DNA of 64,000 nucleotides from Fomitopsis serialis (taxonomy: Eukaryota; Basidiomycota; Agaricomycetes; Polyporales; Fomitopsidaceae), in NCBI RefSeq assembly GCF_022376445.1, contig NW_025955028.1, forward strand, positions 152,860 through 216,859. The letters are read 5' to 3'. The notes under the pieces are model-generated. The model was given only the letters and a program-made list of their open reading frames with translations, ran no database searches and had not been told where the DNA came from. This document shows, in pieces, positions 31,700-43,189 of this stretch. The position numbers were made by a program, and so were the translations under genes. The first letter of the stretch is position 1. Every line of letters begins with the position of its first letter.

Positions 31700-32850
31700 T
31701 TGAATCGTGAATCGTGATAACCTCCTTGACATTGACAAGGCAGCAAGTATGCATCTTGTTTCTTCACTCGACTTGAATGGTATGTACGTGCAAAACTGTA
31801 TGCTGTTTGCTCATTGGTTTGGGGCCAATGGTGTGGATGTATTATTGAACATGTCCAATATATGTTTGTACCGTGACTGTGTCTACTATAGACAGTCATT
31901 ACGGTGTTGAGGTGCAATACACCATGTAGTAACTGTATATCAGCAAATAGAGATACAATGGTAAGACACTGAGGTATTCCTTGTTCTGTTAGAGTGATTC
32001 CTGAATGGCTCACAGCAATTGACAATGATGATACTTCGCTGATCTACTGAATTTGCTGTAGAACTACATGTAGTAGATTAGGCAAGCCACTCACGTGGGC
32101 CATTAGCCTCATTGTTGTATATGTAAAGAGCACTTTGGCTTTGTGTAATCTCAGCTCATACAGGAAGAGGATCTCAGTATATGTCTCAAAAATGATATGT
32201 TGTTTGGAGATATTGAGAGGCATGTGGATTAAATCTCAGCTTCTGCAAGACAATTGTTTCAATCAAGTACATACAGAAGTTGTATTCATGCTGTGTCTAT
32301 GGTACATGTTGCTGCTGGCAATTCTCTGAAGCAATCTGGCAATGTCATAGCTTGAGATAGCTAAGAAGGTTATACATGGAGAGCATGTCTTAGACAAATG
32401 CATCCCACGGTTCAATTCTCACAGAATTGTATACAAGCCATGTACTGCATATATTCATGCTTGGTACAAAGTCTCATAGCATATGGCAGCACAGAGGTGA
32501 AGTTATAATGAGAACGAGACCATCCCGGGTGACTCGGGGACATGACCGAGGCAATGACCGAGGGCAAATCACCGGAGAGTTCCCACATTTAATGAGCACT
32601 CTCTCTGGCTGCATACTTGTTGTCCAATGTTCCTTCATACTTCTATACTACTGAATCACAACAAGGATTGTACTGAACATATGATTATGATATTTTGAAG
32701 TAGTATTAGCCTCACCCACGCTCCCTCTCGTCCAAGATATTGATTATTGTTACTAGTACTACTTTTATACCTAACTTCACAGACAATGCATCTCAGTCAT
32801 TTGCCTTCGCATTCATTTTCAAGAGACTGAGTTCTTCATACACTAGCGAA
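31700..32850. other. AT-rich block inside the nested element
   Basis: Base composition switches to AT-rich between two GC-rich repeat tracts. No long frames, no recognised gene. Confidence 0.5.
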
Positions 32851-32859
32851 CTTGAGAAA

Positions 32860-34300
32860 CAGGTCAGCGAGTGCGTGAGATGGTGGGCAAACAAGACAGC
32901 AGGCAATGAGAACGGCCAATGTACAAGACGGCGGGTGAGCAGAACAGCAAGTCGGGCCATGTGCAATATGGTGCGCGAGACAGTAGGATAGGAGAGACGA
33001 GTAGGACACTGGTTGTAATATGGTAGATAGGCGGGTAGATAGGCAACGCGGTGGACAAAACCGTGACAGGATTTGGGTGAGATGGTAAGTAGGCGAGATG
33101 GCGAGCAGGTAAGACGGTAGGCCAGCGAGATCGGCGACAGACAGGCGGAAACGGGCGGATGAGAGCCTCCCGGGGTAGCGAGAATGTTGAGCAAGGGTGT
33201 ATGCACGGAGTGGGGATGTAGAGAGGACGAGGCCGGGGGTGTGTCGCACGATTGTGTGAGGAAGGGTGGAGGGCGACAGGCAGGGGTATTCAAGTTTACC
33301 GTGGTCAGCCCTTCTCATTTCTCCTCTCTGTCGACCTCCCTGCTCCTCTCCTTGCGGTGACTCGTCCTTGCGTTAGTCGGGGCCTCCTTGGGGTGCCTTG
33401 AAGCACGCATTGACATGTCGTACGAGGCGCGGGCTCACGGACGAGCGAGCGATCATGTGGACGAGCGAGTGATCGTGTGGACGAGCGAGCGATCGTGTGG
33501 ACAATCGGGTTGATGAGTGGGCTGAGCAGAGGAGAGCGCGGGCGACAGTGGAGAGCGTGGGCGAGAGGGTGTAGGCGGGGCGTGGGCGAGAGGGCGCGAG
33601 CAAGAGCGCACGGGCGAGAGGAACGAGGAGCGCGTGGGCGAGATGGCACATGGGCAAAACGGCACCGCGGGTGAGACGACGGGCGGGTGAGACGACAGGC
33701 AGGTGAGACGACAGGCGGGTGAGACGACAGGCGGGTGAGACGATGGGCAAGATGACGGGCGAGATGCAGGCGAGCAAGACGGCCGGCAGGCAGCAGGAGT
33801 ACAATATCAAGAGCAAGCGAGACGGCGGGCGAGACACGGAGGTGGGACAGAGAGATGCCGAGCCTATGAATCGGTGGGCCTGCGAGACGGTGGGCCTGCG
33901 AGACGGTGGGCCTGCGAGACGGGTGGGCGAGACGGTGGGCGTGTGAGACGGGCGTGCGAGACGGTGGGCGTGCGAGACGGTGGGCGTGCGAGATGGTGGG
34001 CGTGCGAGACGGCGGGGGTGTGTGATGGGGATAGCGTGACGAGACGGAGGGCAAGGGCTTGTAAGACGGCAGGCTCGTAAGACGGCAGGCACGTAAGACG
34101 GCGGGCGTGCAAGACGGCGGGCGTGTAAGGCGGCAGGTAAGACGGTAGACAGGCAAGACGGCGTGCGAGCAGGACAGCAGGTGTGCAATTACACAGGGGA
34201 TGCAGGCAAGACGGTATGCGCGCAAGACGGCGGGTGACATGGTGGACAGGCAACCTGGTGAATGAGAGGGCAAGGTGGTGCGTACGCAGGCGAGTATGTA
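32860..34300. repeat. GC-rich degenerate array, mainly 16-bp period
   Basis: Units such as GCGGGTGAGACGACAG (33680-33740), GTGGGCCTGCGAGACG (33885-33925) and GTGGGCGTGCGAGACG (33950-34010) repeat every 16 bp. A 20-bp variant lies at 33440-33500. The purine-rich strand is plus. The same style of array occurs at 42.4-43.2, 46.4-46.7 and 47.5-47.8 kb. Confidence 0.8.
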
Positions 34301-34359
34301 GACGGCCCGGGGTGGCGGCGGCGGATAAGCAGACGACAGGGAGCTGGGCTGTCTGCAAG

Positions 34360-34647
34360 GCGAGCAGCACGCGCAATGTTCTTCGCATCCATCGCACAGG
34401 CTCTTGTGAGGCAGGTGTCAGCATAGATACATTGGATGGGAGCGTACCTGCATGTTCTGAGCTATATGATGCTCCCCCTCGGTACACCCTTTCTTCCTCT
34501 CCATTACAACACTCGTCTCACGTTCCGATGCTCGTTTCCGAGTTGGGCCTAGGTGATCTTGCCACAGGAGGGCTTGGTGAGGGTCGTATGGCCAGGCTGT
34601 GTGTCAAGAGGGTCGAGCGATTGGCAGTTTCAGCAGTGATGCAGTGA
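34360..34647 (+). other. Coding-like scrap in the nested element
   Basis: A short frame ending VSELGLGDLATGGLGEGRMA and then a stop near 34645 looks more protein-like than its surroundings. It may be a captured gene fragment. Product unknown. Confidence 0.2.
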
Positions 34648-34759
34648 GAATTGCCTCGTTGAAATGTTGAAGTTTCCGAGTAAGTAAACACGTCCGAACG
34701 CGCGCCTGATCGCAACGCGCTGCAGCGCGGCGCGTCACCGCGTCACCTCTCGTTACGCT

Positions 34760-35035
34760 TGGGCATTCACCAGCACAGACCGACACCTCAACTGCGTCAG
34801 CCGACGCTTTGAGTATACAAGCAGAGCCTAGCCGACCATTTCACCGTCACGATTGCGCATTCACCAGCAAGCCGTCGCCTTAACTGCGCCAGCCGACGCT
34901 TTGGGCAGTGCGGGCTGCCTATAAACTTAGCGCGACACCATGGACGTGTCACAGTCGGGCATTCACCCGCAAGACGACGCCTTGACTGCGCCAGCCGATG
35001 GCTTGAGCATGCAACAAGAGCCCAGCCGACCATTG
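34760..35035. repeat. Three-copy repeat of about 93-102 bp
   Basis: GCATTCACC followed by CGCC..AACTGCG.CAGCCGACGCTTTG recurs at about 34764, 34857 and 34959. It shares the GCCGAC motif with the element ends. Confidence 0.75.
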
Positions 35036-35100
35036 AACATTTGAACTATTGATTAGGGTACTGTATACATCCCGCCCAGGCAACTACATTATACGCCTCT

Positions 35101-35133
35101 GTCGGCTGTACGATCCTCATCGTACAATCCGAC
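35101..35133. repeat. Hairpin near the right end of the nested element
   Basis: Arms TGTACGAT / ATCGTACA (CCTC loop) extended by GTCGG / CCGAC after a small internal loop. Confidence 0.7.
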
Positions 35134-38088
35134 GCGTCGGCCGCCGTCGGCTCATTCGATGGTGTTCCGCGAGACTGCGCGTCGGCTGTAGGATGAGGAT
35201 CGGTGAGAAAGCGCTGCTTGGTGTGGCGGTTGCTCGTCCTCACTCTGCTCAGTCTCGCTGCCTGTCACCTCGCTATCCTTCTTGCCATGGCGTGACAGCC
35301 AGTCTGCGTATTCATCGCGAACAAGCTGTTCGGCTGTCTTGATCCAGCCACCCTCCCACCGCGCAGACTCGAAGTATTTCAACTTGTGACGCGGATGCAA
35401 GACTACGAGAAATTAGTATAATGAAGAGGCCGGCAGTGGCAGTGCGGCATGTACTGACCCATTGCAATACGGTACGCATTCGACTCGTCAGTCTTACTGT
35501 AGTAACGGTTCAACGTTTTCTTGGCGAGACCAACTGCGGCGCGGATTGACGGGAGCACAGTTGCTTTGAGCGAGTAGTCTGTAAGATGTTCATCAAGGAG
35601 GTCCATGGCCGGGATGACCATGGCGAGGTTGGGGCTGTCGCGTGAGAAGAACTCCGTCCCGTCGACGAATATCTGAGGTGCCGGCAGTTAGCGGAGACTC
35701 GTGTTGAGTGACAAAACGTGACGAACCTTGAGAACGTCACACAGTTGAGTCACGATCTCCCACTCGTCGTCGTTCAACTCCAACCGCCGCAGGTCCATCG
35801 TCCGGTCACTGGTAAGTCCGTTGACCGCATCACGGTACTCTAACGTGAATGCTAACATCCCATGGGTCGAGTTCCAGCGCGTGCGAACATCGCGTGGCAT
35901 ATTCTCTATCGCCAGCTCGAGCTCTTCAAGCATCGCGTGCCAGGCTGGAAGGAGCTTGGTCGTGGAGTTGATGATGGATTGCGAGAGCCGGCGAAGCTAT
36001 CCTAAGGTGAGTCGCTGATCTGATATCATTACAGCCAGTATTAACCAACTTTTGCGAGCACGAGCTTGACAGGGCGCGTCGTGGCATCTAGGGCCTTGAT
36101 CTCCTCCTCCGTCATGCCCTGCCGTTCATCCACCCATCCCTCGACATTGTCATCATCGTCATCGTCGAGTCCACTGACATCCCATTCCCCAACAACGTCG
36201 TCATCATCCTCTGGTCCTTCAAGATCATCTGCCAGCTCGCGCAAGACGGCCTCTGCTGCGTCGAGGGCTGCAGCCTCGGCACCCTTCTTGCTTCGCGTGG
36301 TGTCGAACTGCCGCAGCAACGTCTTCACCACAAGATTGAGGATGTGATCGAAGCAGCGAACGCGCGCCGCCTGGCCTCGAAACGACCCAACAAGCTGGCA
36401 GAGCTCGTCGATCATGGTATCGTTCGACGATGCATTGTCTGCAGTGACAGAGAGAATCTGTTTGGAGCCCTTGGTGAGTCCATGCTTGAGAGCTCGTGTT
36501 TTGCCTGTACCTTATTGCTAATACCGAAGTCTTCGAGCATGTCTGCAAACACGCCCGCGAGGTTCAAGCCTGAATGAGACTTCGCAAGCTCAATGAGATC
36601 GAGGTTCAGCCGAACGGGAACACCGTTGTGCTCGAAATGGACGGAGAAGGCTACCATAGCCTTGTGATTGGGTGAGGTCCAGCAATCGGTAGCGAAGTTC
36701 AGCTCGCCGTCGTAATCCTAAGGTATGTTATAAGATAGTTTTATGTATTGATTTCGCGTACTGACCTGAAGCATCTTCGCAATACGAGCACGCGTGCGGA
36801 TGAAGACACGCTGAACGTCGCGCGCGACCGTCCAGCGAGATGGAATATAGTATTCTGGCCTCCCTGTTTTCATGAGGCTCAGAAATGCGCGGTCCTCGAC
36901 GATCGTGAAGGGCCGCAGGCTTTCGGCAACCCAGCGCACGATCTCAGCACTGATAACTCGTGTAAGTAAGTACTTGTCTCCTATCCATCAATGTCAATGC
37001 TTACCGAGTCTCGTTCTTCGTATGCTGACGCACTGAGTAGGTTACCTTTCCCTTGCCTGTGCGAGTGAATGACACCGTGAGATCACCGGATCGTAGGTAA
37101 GTCTTCACGTCATCGCGGGCCTTCTTGATTGTCCCGATCGCATCCGCAGCATCCAGAGCTTCCTCGCTGAAGCATCTTTTGACGTGTCTGCGTAGATTGC
37201 TCGTGGACGAGCGGTCTTTCTTGTCAAGCCACCGTTTGATGGTGACATTGCAGCCATGGTTCATGCACTCGAAGACGTGCGCACGCTTGCCGTCGTCAGC
37301 GATGTGTATGGTAACTTCGCGCTTGTAAAAGGCATAGATGGGTGCAACCCAGTCTTTGCTAAGACACTCTGTGCAAGTGAGAGGTCATGGTGAGCACAGG
37401 TTCTTCGGACACAGCATACACTCACCGAGCTCCTCTTCAGGAGTTTCTTCCTTCGCGGGTGCCGTTTGCTTGCGGCGCCCAGAGCTATCAACCTCGACAA
37501 TATCGTCGTCATCATCGCTCGACTCAGTGTCATCTTCGTCGACGATGTCAGCGACTTGTGGACCAGGCTTGGCGGGCGCGGGTGCCATGCTCTTCACGGG
37601 CACTGGCTTGAGAACTTTCCTTGCCACTGCCAATTGCTTCTTCGATGTCGCCGGAGGCTCCTTCGGCGCCGCAGTGGTGAGTACCTTCTTCGATTTGGTC
37701 TTTTCTGCTGCTGCTGCTGCTAACACTGCGCCCTTCTCCGAAGGAATTCGAGCGCGCTTCCCCGATGATTCGGTGCTTCGAGAAGGCGGGGTAGAGGTGG
37801 ACTTAGGCATTGTGGCAGTGGAACCTTGTGTTTCAGCCTAAAGGTAGACCCGAGAGACCGCTCTGGCTTGCGAACTTGTGTATAGCAGTTCATTGATAAG
37901 GTTTCCAAGCCACTCGGTGTTCGCCGTCGAAAGTCTGAGTCGCCCAGCTGTCCAATGAAGGAACTTAGCCCACGGGTATGGCTGCGGGTGCGAGGGTTGG
38001 CCGAAGCTGACCCCCACCCTTACCCTTGGTGACCCTTACCCGTGACCCGCGCGGGTTCGGCGGACCCTTGCTCTGCACTACAGCAGAC

Positions 38089-39160
38089 CGTCAGCCTTTG
38101 TTCACAAGATAGAATTCAGACGGGGTGATGCCTGAGCAGAGAACAATATGAAGCCACCCAGTGAGCGAGATCAACGTTACATTCGCTGCTCTTTGGACAC
38201 AGGTAAGCCTATCAGCCGGAACGAGTGGCAGTCTGGTCGTCTCAGTACAGCCTAGTTGGCTAGAACAGATGGCGTACCTCCCGTAAGACTCGGACACTCA
38301 ACCTGCCATCAACCTGCCAGTGGTGATTGACGGTGGCTAGAATTGATGTTCATGTCAGAATCTACAGTTTGAAACACGTAAAAAGGATCTACCATTGTAT
38401 TGTCGATACTCGGAGTGACATTCCGTTGAACACGACGGGGTTTACGTGGTGGCTAATTGAACATGTAACGCTCGCTCCGCGAACAACACGAAGATTTCCG
38501 GGCAACTCGGCTGACAGCCACCTGAGGTGTCTGAGCGAAGTTTTGAAGCAGTGAAGGAATGAACATGTTCACGGGAGAACGGCAAAAGCGATCGAACTTC
38601 AGGCGGCCTCCAAGTGACATTGAACATAATGTCGTGAATCCCGAAGGGGAAATCGCAACAGTGCCTCGTCGTGTAGACACTCCTCCGAGTCCTCAACAAT
38701 CGATTGGAGCGTGAAATAGATTTTTGAAATATGGGCTGTTCGTGCGATGCTCACTACGACTGTCGTTGGCTGCCAGCGCGACGACCCGTGGGATCAACGT
38801 GATGTTCACGTACTATTATTATGGGCCTGCGTGAAGCACGGATTGTCCGAGTCCGGGGTGTGCAAGACGGCATCGGGACAAAATTGCGGTGCTATGTCTA
38901 TAGCCCGCACTGACTCTATCAATCTACTAGCTAACAACAAATCAGAACTCGGAACTGGAGACGAAGTGCTCTCACCTCGCGACATCTAGGTAGTAATCAA
39001 ATCAGTGAAACGCAAGCCGGTGACGTATGTACGGTGTAGAGACTCGACTCGAGGCTGTGTCACAGCTTGGTCATAGCGTGGTCACAGTTCTGTCACTATC
39101 CTTCCGTTATGGTGGCCGTTGGTGGCGGCAATGGTGGCGCCGCAGCCGCGGCTGGGCGGC
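38089..39160. other. Region right of the hAT element, no firm gene
   Basis: Coding-like scraps on minus (38091-38297 and 38442-38699) might belong to the small gene interrupted by the hAT insertion, but no consistent model emerged. Confidence 0.3.
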
Positions 39161-40167
39161 CAGTAGGGACGTTCAAAGTTGCTGGAGCTCTGGAGCTCCA
39201 GCTGGAGGACGCTGGAGCTTGGAGCTTGGAGGCGGCGGTTCTCGGGGTTTGCCGCTAGGCTTTTCCGAGGCGTGCGCGCTGGTCACTGTCACTCGCCGGT
39301 AGCATGTGTGACTTCCCTAATGCAGTATAAGTACCATACATGCTCGATGCTCACCACGCCTTGCATCTAGTCTCTTCAGAAACACTGAGGCAGCTCGTGA
39401 GCTCTTGTGTGCTGTCGTAGATAAAATAGGTGCACCACTGTGCGACACGAGAATTAGGTGGCCGCAGTATGCTGACTAAGCTGTCAGCCACCCACAAGTT
39501 AGTCCGATGTAATGGGCAAGGTCGGCTCGGGCGGTCGTAGTGGCTACGATCGCACGGGACGGCGGAATGAGCGAGAACGGTCACAGTACCGACCCAAATA
39601 CTAGTGTTGGAAAGGCGAGAAACTACGGTACAGGCTGGCACGATATATCTACGTGCTGACATAAGCATGTGGCGCGCCCGTTACATCCGAACAGCGCGAA
39701 CGAGTCTCTGTGTTTCCTAAATTACAGCCACGTACTGTAGTTTTAATATTGCTGTAATGATCAGATTGTATGCTGTGGGCGAGTGATGCTCCGATCCCCG
39801 CTGGTGTAGGCTGGTGTAGTCGGTGTTGGACGAGCTGTACTGCCTAATTGGGCAAGTGCATCGTCGAATCCCTAAACCGACATGCTCAGAGTGTCGTGCA
39901 GTGGCGGCAGAAAGGTGAAAGTGCCAGACCGTGAAAACACCTCCATTCAAGACTACTGCGAAGAATCCAAGCCTGAATACCCAGCCTAAATGTCCAATAG
40001 GCCTCGTAGTATTCGCGCCACACACTGTGACATGACATAAGCACACTGTGGCTGGAATTTCCGGCGAGACCACACCGGTCGCGCAGCTGACGGCATCCCC
40101 CGAGGGCGAGCTCCAGCCTCCAGCCTCCAGAGCTCCAGAGCTCCAGCAACTTTGAATGTCCCTACTG
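39161..40167. mobile_element. 1.0-kb inverted-repeat (MITE-like) element
   Basis: The first 37 bp (CAGTAGGGACGTTCAAAGTT...) match the complement of the last 37 bp at 36 positions. Both ends then run into GGAGCTCTGGAGCTC-type repeats. No coding sequence and no clear target duplication. It contains a copy of the dispersed repeat at 39510-39668. Confidence 0.7.
39510..39668. repeat. Dispersed repeat, copy 2
   Basis: Same orientation as 8710-8905; shares GTGTTGGAAAGG and ATCTACGTGCTGA blocks. Confidence 0.55.
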
Positions 40168-41094
40168 ACGCGGAACCGGTAATGCAAACGGGCACAGTAA
40201 TGCAAACAGCCGCATTTCTCCCCTCATACTGAGCCGTTTACCGGGCCAAAAATTCGTATACGACTGCTACATACTACCTTAATATCATATATGAAGCAGA
40301 AGTAGCTGGGTGTATTGTACGCCGCGGGAGAAAATCAAAGGTCTGTTTTCGGGTGGCTGAATACAGGTGTAACGAGAAGTTGCTGCACCGGGTACTACAA
40401 TCGTTCCTTCGGAACACAAATTTGAGACTTCAGGCACATAAAATACCTTCCAGATATGCTTCCTAAAATTTTCTGAGGTGTGTGTACGAGTGGAAGATGC
40501 TCGTTTGCACTGCACATTGCACTGGAGTTGGGAAGTGCAGTGTGACCGGCGGCGTCTCCCCATGCCGAAACAATCTCCGCTTGGGAAGCAGTGGCGGGTG
40601 GCAACTCCCTCACATGTTGAAGCCAGTGTCGGCCTTTCGTTAGCAGCCAATATCACACCGTAGTATCCGACTAATACTGTCTACTCGGTAGCTAATAGTC
40701 ACATTTATAGTATGTTGTATGCTCTTCTAGTTGCTATTGCACTGTACCGTAATACACACTTTGCACTCGCACTCGATGCAGCCGCCGGCGCCGGTTTGCA
40801 TTACTGGTTCAGCATCTGCAGTAGACGCGCATTCGGCATAACGGCAAGCAGGCGGACTCCTAATCTCGAGTGGGCGCCAAATGCTGCACCTCGATGCTTT
40901 GGCGGGCAAATGGGCCTCTCGTTTGCAGAACTGCCGAAAGCACTTTCCCCTACCGCGGAACGTCCATAAATATTCATGTGTGCTCTCAAGATGTATAAAT
41001 ATGATTCTATAACAAAAGATTGACATGATCATTCTGTTTGAGCAGTCGGGATAGTAATGCAAACGCGTTTGCATTACCGGTTCCGCGTCAGTAG
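40162..41094. mobile_element. Second inverted-repeat element sharing an end with the first
   Basis: A perfect 28-bp inverted repeat: 40162-40189 is the complement of 41067-41094 (GTTTGCATTACCGGTTCC...CAGTAG). A third diverged copy lies at 40794-40830. At 41054-41077 the inner ends form a 24-bp perfect palindrome (GTAATGCAAACG and its mirror). No gene recognised inside. Confidence 0.65.
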
Positions 41095-41467
41095 TCCTCC
41101 TAGGCTCCTCAAGCAGTACTACTAGGCCACCTCTTGACGAGTCTCGTTCTTTGACTGATATGGTCATTGTCTCCGTACGTTGCCTCCATGGTCTTCAAAT
41201 CTCAGATTTCTAATTCATGGAAGTTCATGTGTTAACCCGACGGCCGTTAGACAGGTCACACAGGTCAGAATGACTGCCAACTTACCGTGACGTCTGCCGT
41301 CCAAGTCGGACTTCCTGCCAGTAATCAGAACCTGGCTTTGTCGTGTGCGGTTTTCAGCACGCCACCAGGCGGGGTCATTTCTACATCGAATATACGCACA
41401 ACTTGATCAGGGCCTGTTGACTCGTGGGTGATGTCCTCTCGCTTTCCACTGGCCCATCTTGACACCG

Positions 41468-41896
41468 TCACAGTATGTACTCCATGAGGTTGAAACACCG
41501 TCCTCCACCATCGGCTGCGTGTATATATGGGGGCACGAATGCACTTATGAAGATACTCGTCATCACCGTGCTTCCTCCTCCATTCGCCCTTGCATAAACC
41601 GTGCTGTGTTCGAGGTCTTCGGGGGCAATAACGTCCGTCGTTCTGACGATGGACTCTGTTTCGCATCTCACGCACTGCCAATAGATGAGATAGGTGTCCC
41701 GCCAGTACGTGAATTGTTGCCGGCTCGTTACCAAATCACGCTGAACGAGTAACCTCACGTCGTACACAGTGAACGAAGCTGTACATTCACAAACCGAGGC
41801 CGGCACACCCAGGCCATATAGGCATACGTTTGTATAAGATCCTTGTAGTGAGCACGGAGTGATCATACATAAACTCCAGTACTTACCTGCAGCCAT
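41468..41896 (-). CDS. Possible gene fragment, unknown
   Basis: A minus-strand frame of about 142 codons with a protein-like stretch (FTVYDVRLLVQRDLVTSRQQFTYWRDTY). Its 5' end lies in a copy of the repeat also found just before the F-box gene (45164-45221), so it may be a duplicated 5' region. Confidence 0.3.
   Translation of the reverse strand: MAAGKYWSLCMITPCSLQGSYTNVCLYGLGVPASVCECTASFTVYDVRLLVQRDLVTSRQQFTYWRDTYLIYWQCVRCETESIVRTTDVIAPEDLEHSTVYARANGGGSTVMTSIFISAFVPPYIHAADGGGRCFNLMEYIL
41835..41890 (-). repeat. Inverted copy of the F-box upstream sequence
   Basis: The complement of this block resembles 45164-45221 (shared GGAGTTTATGTATGATC and GTGCTCA) at roughly 80 percent by eye. It may mark element ends or a duplicated promoter. 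Confidence 0.55.
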
Positions 41897-42399
41897 TCTT
41901 ATACATGAGCTACCACTCGCTCATGTATGAGCGAGGCGCCGTCATGTATGAACGAAGCGCCGTCGGTCGTTACCTGATATGGCAGCTACCCCGGGCGCCT
42001 GGCCCCTTCGTCCCCGGCGGGTCGGTACTGGCGCGCGATGCGAGGCTAATACCCAATATGGATGGACATCGGGGTCAGGGCATCTGAGATCAGGTACGAT
42101 CTCGGATCCCCTGCCGCCCTGCCCTGCCCGCTGCGTGGCGTCGGTTTCGGCCAAACCCGGGAGCTCGCAACGAGCCGAGCGAGCGGCGAGCGCTTCCGCC
42201 CGCCGTTTACGACCTCCACTAGCACCACCCCGCGTCGGTCACCGACGTCGTTGGAGCACAGCGGGCACGACAACAGCGAGCAGCCGACGCTGACATCGAG
42301 GTGAGCGCAGACGCACACGAGCGAGCGAGCTGACCGTAGCCACAGGACGCGGCGACGTGCGGTACAGCACACTCGTCGACCGCGAGCGCGTAGGGCTAA

Positions 42400-43180
42400 T
42401 GCCCCGCGTGAAAACGCAGCCGACGGAAGGACGACGGGCACGAGCGGGAGCGAACGAGCGGGCGAGCGGACTGGCGGACTGGCAGAAGGACGGGCAGGCG
42501 GACTGTCGGGCAGGAAGACGGACGGGCAGACCGGTAGGCAGGAAGACGGGCGGGTAGGAAGGCGGGCGGGTAGGAAGGCGGGCGGGTAGGAAAACGGGCG
42601 GGTAGGAAAACGGGTGGGTAGGAAGACGAACATCCGACAGACAAGCGGACGGGTTGGAGAGTGGCAAGTGACCAGACGACAGCACACGCCCACCGCGAGC
42701 GTGCCGGGCGAACGCCCGGCACGCAGACACGGCCGACGGATGCAGACGCAGACGGGTGAGCAGGCGGGCAGATCGGTGCGCAGTCAGGCGATCTTACGGA
42801 CGAGCGGGAGGGCAGGCGGGCGAGCGAGAGGGCAAGCAGACGAGCTGGTGGGTGGTCCAGAATGGGCGGACAAGCGGACAAGGAGGCGAGCAGGCAATGA
42901 GGTGAGCGGGTAGGCAAGGGGACCAGCAAGTGCGCAGGAAAGCGGGTGGATGGGCGAGCGAGAGGGCAGGCGGGCGAGAGGGAAAGCGAGCGAGAGGGAA
43001 AGCGAGCGAGAGGGAAAGCGAGCGGACCCAGAGTGCGGATGAGCACTACACACACGACGACCGCGAGCGTGCAGGGCGAATGTCCAGCACGCAAGCACGG
43101 CCAACGGACGAAGATGGGCGCATGAGCAAGGAGAGAGTGACCGTGACGGTGGGCAAGGTGGGCAGGCCGGGGCGCACGCA
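42400..43180. repeat. GC-rich degenerate array with 16-bp units
   Basis: Five exact-length 16-bp units CGGGCGGGTAGGAAGG lie at 42547-42626 and three CGAGAGGGAAAGCGAG at about 42975-43024, within looser GGGCGAG repeats. Purine-rich strand is plus. Confidence 0.8.
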
Positions 43181-43189
43181 CTTGGAATA

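Larger units (their letters stand above)
30629..35190. mobile_element. Nested 4.56-kb element bounded by 26-bp inverted repeats
   Basis: The left end (30629-30654) and the complement of the right end (35165-35190) match at 24 of 26 positions, starting TACAGCCGAC. Both lie inside the hAT transposase coding region. A GGATGA abuts the right end and occurs six bases outside the left end, a possible imperfect target duplication. The interior is a patchwork of minisatellites, an AT-rich block and GC-rich arrays with no transposase, so it is non-autonomous. GCCGAC/GTCGGC motifs recur throughout the subterminal regions. Superfamily undetermined. Confidence 0.7.
30070..37810 (-). pseudogene. hAT-family transposase (BED finger), split by a 4.56-kb insertion
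   Basis: Starts MPKSTSTPPS at 37810. Segments in order: a basic/acidic N-terminus; a BED-type finger (ECMNHGC...SNLRRHVKRC, about 37270-37180); RNase-H-fold motifs TDCWTSPN (about 36700) and VTADNASSND (about 36440); VRCFDHILNLVV; RTRWNSTHGML (about 35880); and LHPRHKLKYFE (about 35390). The C-terminal dimerisation domain (DPLKWWHERRR..FPNLSRMA, then TSADVERMFSRGRLIL..RN.L) is stranded at 30560-30100, beyond the inserted element. At least eight short introns are visible (for example the GTGAGT donor at 37425). The insertion separates the catalytic region from the dimerisation domain, so the product is probably inactive unless the insert is spliced out. Confidence 0.92.
29876..38080 (-). mobile_element. 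hAT transposon with perfect 8-bp TSD, carrying a nested insertion
   Basis: The ends are inverted repeats starting TAGTGCAGAGCA (29876 inward; the complement ends at 38080), followed by subterminal GGGTCC.CC and repeated ACCCG/GCGGGT motifs at both ends. The flanks are CAGCAGAC at 29868-29875 and 38081-38088, a perfect 8-bp duplication. TAGNG termini with an 8-bp duplication are diagnostic of hAT. It contains a BED-finger hAT transposase on the minus strand, split by another element at 30629-35190. Without that insertion the element would be about 3.6 kb. Confidence 0.95.

Noticed and set aside
32836..34487. Very long minus-strand open frames rich in Leu/Ala/Arg/Pro/Ser
   Set aside because: They track the GC-rich 16-bp-period array, which lacks stops on one strand by composition. 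The protein text is pure low-complexity repeat.
42046..43181. Overlapping long minus-strand frames
   Set aside because: Same composition effect over a GC-rich array; no domain-like sequence.
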